DNA from: DATAES01 sp963721305
Lineage (GTDB): Bacteria > Actinomycetota > Acidimicrobiia > Acidimicrobiales > JACDCH01
Assembly (NCBI GenBank): GCA_963721305.1
Contig: CAVRIR010000003.1
Coordinates: 186,001 to 250,000, forward strand
Direction of reading: 5' to 3'
DNA length: 64,000 nucleotides
Every line of letters starts with the position of its first letter. The first letter of the stretch is position 1. The notes beneath the pieces were generated by a model, which saw nothing but the letters and a program-made list of their open reading frames with translations, did not search any database and was not told where the DNA came from. This document shows, piece after piece, positions 61,273-64,000 of the stretch. The position numbers were made by a program, and so were the translations under genes.

Positions 61273-61878
61273 GTGGAGCGAGTACGCGTTCGCTCGCTGT
61301 GGGCAGCTTGCTCGCGCTGGATCGTTGCCCTTGCGCTGACTGCCGGCGTACTTGCCGCGTGCGGTTCGCACGGATCGTCGTCGAGCGCGACGTCAACGAC
61401 GTCGACGTCGACGTCCGCGGCGAGCTCGGCGAGTTCCGAGGACGCGGATCTCACCGCCGCCGACTTCCCGAACATCAACTCGATGACCCCGGTCGGCGAC
61501 CACTTCGTCACCAACGTGCGCGGTCATCTGGCCGAGGCTCTCGCCGTCGCCAACTCGCCGAACGGCGGCCGGTATCCCGTCGGCACGATCATCCAACTCG
61601 TGCCGCAGGAGGCGATGGTCAAGCGGCGCGCCGGCTTCAGTCCGGCGACCAAGGACTGGGAGTTCTTCTCGCTCGACGTCTCGCCGGCGGGAACGAAGAT
61701 CCTGACCCGTGGTGGGGCAGAGGTGCTGAACCGGTTCGGCGGCAGCTGCTCGGACTGCCACAGCGGCGCCCAGCCGCAGTTCGACTTCGTCTGCGGCCAG
61801 GACCACGGCTGCGCGCCGCTGCCGATCGGTCCCGACATCATCTCGGCCCTCCAGAAGGCCGACCCTCGCCCCCGTTGA
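61273..61878 (+). CDS. Lipoprotein with a CxxCH heme motif (cytochrome P460/c-like)
   Basis: The 201-residue protein has a lipoprotein signal (Gly-Val-Leu-Ala-Ala-Cys near residues 25-30), a Ser/Thr/Ala-rich linker, and then a soluble domain with Tyr-Pro-Val-Gly-Thr-Ile-Ile near 100 and Cys-Ser-Asp-Cys-His near 159-163, a heme c attachment motif. This resembles single-heme P460-like or cytochrome c proteins. Start GTG 61273. The heme is inferred from the motif only. Confidence 0.6.
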   Translation: MERVRVRSLWAACSRWIVALALTAGVLAACGSHGSSSSATSTTSTSTSAASSASSEDADLTAADFPNINSMTPVGDHFVTNVRGHLAEALAVANSPNGGRYPVGTIIQLVPQEAMVKRRAGFSPATKDWEFFSLDVSPAGTKILTRGGAEVLNRFGGSCSDCHSGAQPQFDFVCGQDHGCAPLPIGPDIISALQKADPRPR

Positions 61879-62181
61879 CGGTCTCGGGAACCGCTGGCAG
61901 ATTGAATCCTTAGTTTTTCGATCGGGATTGACAAGAACCACGCTGCGTGCTTCGATCTCGCTCGTGCAAGGCGGGAGTGCGGGCGACGCGGCGAGCGATC
62001 TCGAATCACTGGCACCTGCGCTCACGACCCGGCACGGGATAGCAACACAGCAGTTGTCCGGGGGGCTGCTGAGCCACTCGAACCAGTAGCCGTTCGATCG
62101 CGCAAGGCGGGCGACATCGCTCTAACCGCGCGCGCCTCGAATCCGGACCCGAACCCGTACCTCTATCGAAAGCGAGATGCC
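61879..62181. other. Gene-free intergenic region before the PstS-like gene
   Basis: This 303-bp stretch has no credible gene. A TTGACA at 61928-61933 is a possible -35 element, with a weak TTCGAT 17 bp downstream. Nothing else is recognised. Confidence 0.4.
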
Positions 62182-63336
62182 ATGAGCCGGAGGAGATCCC
62201 TGAGAGTGGGTCTTTCCTTGGCCGTCGCCGCGTCGTTCTTGCTCGGAACCGCAGCAGTCGCACACGCCGACTACGCGCCATCCGGGACAGACGTCGTGGG
62301 TGTCGGCGGCGAGACTCCCCAATACAACGTCGATTTCGCCGCGGACGGTGACACTGCCGGCGACCTCGGATACAACGCGGCCAACAACGTCAACAAGTTG
62401 GTGAGCATCGACGCGACCGCCGATTCGAACGGTCGCGCCGCCTATGCCAACGGCAGCACGCTCACGTCACCGAAGCCACTGAACCCATCGGTCGTGGTGC
62501 GCGCCGGCACGCCACCGACGCAGCGTGTGTCGAGCACGGGTGGCGGTTACTCGGCCCTGCTGGCCGACTCGAACAAGCAGATCAACTTCATCCGAGCCGC
62601 GAGCTTGCCGACGGCAGCGCAACAGCAGGCCGCAGGCAACGCCGGTTGGGGCTTCCTGCACGTCGTCCAGATCGGCACCGACCCGCTCGAGGTCGTGGCC
62701 AACGACACCACGAACGCACCAGCGGGCCTCTCGCCGGCCGAGCTCATCGGGATCTACCAGGGCACGTACAAGCACTGGAACGAACTGCCCAACAACTCGG
62801 GTGGCTCGACCGACGCGATCATCCCGCTGCTTCCGCCGTCGGCTTCGTCGATCAACAAGACGTTCCTCGCGGATCTGAAGGCGGCTAACGGCAACACCGC
62901 GATCGTTCTCGGTTCGAACGTGCTCACGGTCGAGCAGAACGATCCTGGAGCGATCACCGGTGCGTCGACGCCGGCCGACGCGATCACACCGTTCTCGGTC
63001 GGTCGACTCAACCTGTGGAACTCGGGCTACTTCCACAACCCGAACACCGCCTTCCCGGGTGGTTCGGTGCTGACACCGGGTGTCCATGCACTCACGGCGA
63101 CAGCGCCTGATGGGGCCGCGGCGTACGACGACGTGAACGGGTTGTACATCGTCTTCCGCCAGAGCGACACCACAGCCGCTCCGTGGCAGCCGGGCAGCAC
63201 GAAGAACTGGGCGCAGGCGCTGTTCTCGGATCCGTCCGGCACGCCGTTCTTCAAGAAGCCTGCGGGCCAGGCGCTCGTCGCCGCCGCCGGCGCGGTCCCC
63301 GGTTACAACGACCTCGGCAACGTGTCGGCGGGGTGA
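62182..63336 (+). CDS. PstS-like secreted substrate-binding protein
   Basis: The 384-residue protein has a signal peptide (Met-Ser-Arg-Arg-Arg-Ser start, Ala-His-Ala-Asp near 27-30) and the periplasmic phosphate-binding fold: Gly-Thr-Asp-Val-Val-Gly-Val-Gly-Gly near 34-42, Ser-Ser-Thr-Gly-Gly-Gly-Tyr near 115-121. The normal Pst transporter genes are not present here. This type in actinobacteria is often surface-associated. It overlaps the next gene (TGATG), implying coupling. Binding of phosphate is not shown. Confidence 0.7.
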   Translation: MSRRRSLRVGLSLAVAASFLLGTAAVAHADYAPSGTDVVGVGGETPQYNVDFAADGDTAGDLGYNAANNVNKLVSIDATADSNGRAAYANGSTLTSPKPLNPSVVVRAGTPPTQRVSSTGGGYSALLADSNKQINFIRAASLPTAAQQQAAGNAGWGFLHVVQIGTDPLEVVANDTTNAPAGLSPAELIGIYQGTYKHWNELPNNSGGSTDAIIPLLPPSASSINKTFLADLKAANGNTAIVLGSNVLTVEQNDPGAITGASTPADAITPFSVGRLNLWNSGYFHNPNTAFPGGSVLTPGVHALTATAPDGAAAYDDVNGLYIVFRQSDTTAAPWQPGSTKNWAQALFSDPSGTPFFKKPAGQALVAAAGAVPGYNDLGNVSAG

Positions 63337-64000
63337 TGACGATGAAGATGAAGATGCGTACCAAGTTCGCGCTGTTCGCTCTCGTCGCGATCGTTGTGTC
63401 GTTCGCGTCGGCGAGCATCGCATCGGCGGCCGCGCCGCCGTTCGAGCCCGATCCCAATTCGATCGGCGCGTTGCAGTTCTTCGATGCAGCCGGCAATCCG
63501 GTCATCGGAGGCAACATCAACGACGCGCCGTTCGCGGCGTACGTGCAAGCCACCGTTGCCGGTCGCGCCGGTGACACCAAGGCGACGTTGTTCGGCTATC
63601 TGCCGAAGAACGGCATCGCCACCGGAGCGTGGAGTGGTGAGGCGCTCACCGCGTCGTCGACGTACCCGAACGCGAGCGCTCCGGCGCCGCTGAACGGTTC
63701 GTTGCCGCTCGTCGCGTTGTCGTCACAGGACGAGACGATCGCGGGGCTCATCGGCGACTTGCCGAACACGGCAACCGACTCGTACCAAGGCCTGTACCAG
63801 TTGCGAGTCAAGACGTCGGGCACGGCGCCGCCGGACGCGACGTACGACTCGGCCGACATCCTCGTCAACGGCAACACGTGGTCGCTCGTGTACCCCGCGC
63901 CCGTCGCGCAGTCGACGACGACGACGCTCGACGTCGCACCGACGAGCCCGCAGGTGGCCGGTACCAGCATCGGCCTCACGGCGCATGTCGCGCCGGCGAG
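63336..64000 (+). CDS. Secreted protein with Ig-like domain, partial
   Basis: The visible 221 residues begin with a signal peptide (Met-Lys-Met-Lys-Met-Arg-Thr, hydrophobic to about residue 30) and a beta-rich region. Near residue 198 comes Thr-Thr-Thr-Leu-Asp-Val-Ala-Pro-Thr, which starts a Big_3_5-type Ig-like domain (Ala-Gly-Thr-Ser-Ile-Gly-Leu-Thr-Ala-His-Val). The gene continues past the window. It overlaps the stop of the PstS-like gene, so the pair is likely cotranslated. No function assigned. Confidence 0.6.
   Translation, partial: MTMKMKMRTKFALFALVAIVVSFASASIASAAAPPFEPDPNSIGALQFFDAAGNPVIGGNINDAPFAAYVQATVAGRAGDTKATLFGYLPKNGIATGAWSGEALTASSTYPNASAPAPLNGSLPLVALSSQDETIAGLIGDLPNTATDSYQGLYQLRVKTSGTAPPDATYDSADILVNGNTWSLVYPAPVAQSTTTTLDVAPTSPQVAGTSIGLTAHVAPA

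Overview
The window is about 68-70% GC-type DNA (an impression, not a computed value) with densely packed genes, many GTG starts and frequent ATGA/GTGA stop-start overlaps. Gene content points to an actinobacterium: class III glycyl-tRNA synthetase, DnaG followed directly by a primary sigma factor, TIGR03085/TIGR03086-type proteins, an archaeal-style Tad pilus locus, and several acyl-CoA and P450 catabolic genes. The closest guess is the Acidimicrobiia (Ilumatobacter-like). This rests on family knowledge, not on a phylogeny.

Layout. 1-6.0 kb is a leftward Tad/Flp pilus operon (cpaB, cpaE/tadZ, cpaF/tadA, tadB, tadC, small pilin-like proteins, two TadE-like proteins, the last cut by the window edge), with a divergent BldC/excisionase-type HTH gene. 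6.4-26.9 kb is mostly core housekeeping: phoH, ybeY, a CorC-type transporter, era, dinG, yihY, uppS, recO, glyQS, ppdK, terC, dnaG and rpoD. 27.4-31.7 kb holds tRNA-Asn and tRNA-Met, with a ~4.1 kb integrative element sitting in the 3' end of tRNA-Met. It is flanked by 45-bp att repeats and carries tandem integrase-arm-like repeats at both ends. 31.8-42.1 kb is a run of secreted, surface and membrane proteins, and includes a cobalamin riboswitch in front of a CbtA-type cobalt transporter gene. 42.1-52.3 kb is an aerobic catabolic block for acyl-CoA or sterol-like substrates: EthD protein, two acyl-CoA ligases, two crotonases, acyl-CoA dehydrogenase, MDR oxidoreductase and P450. 52.3-60.2 kb returns to housekeeping and regulation: Ppx/GppA, an ABC exporter, an IMPase-like phosphatase, NUDIX, a second sigma-70, DUF523, tRNA-Val and molbindin. 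60.4-64 kb has a methyltransferase and exported proteins, ending in a PstS-like protein plus an Ig-like-domain protein that runs off the end.

Three things cut across the window. First, a ~50-bp palindromic repeat occurs four times between unrelated housekeeping genes. Second, six genes that should be intact (tadB, tadA, dinG, the integrase, an acyl-CoA ligase, ppx) each carry one single-base frameshift at a GC run or homopolymer. That pattern looks more like assembly error than six independent decays. Third, one methyltransferase-family gene has lost its whole SAM-binding core by what looks like an in-frame deletion while keeping both ends.
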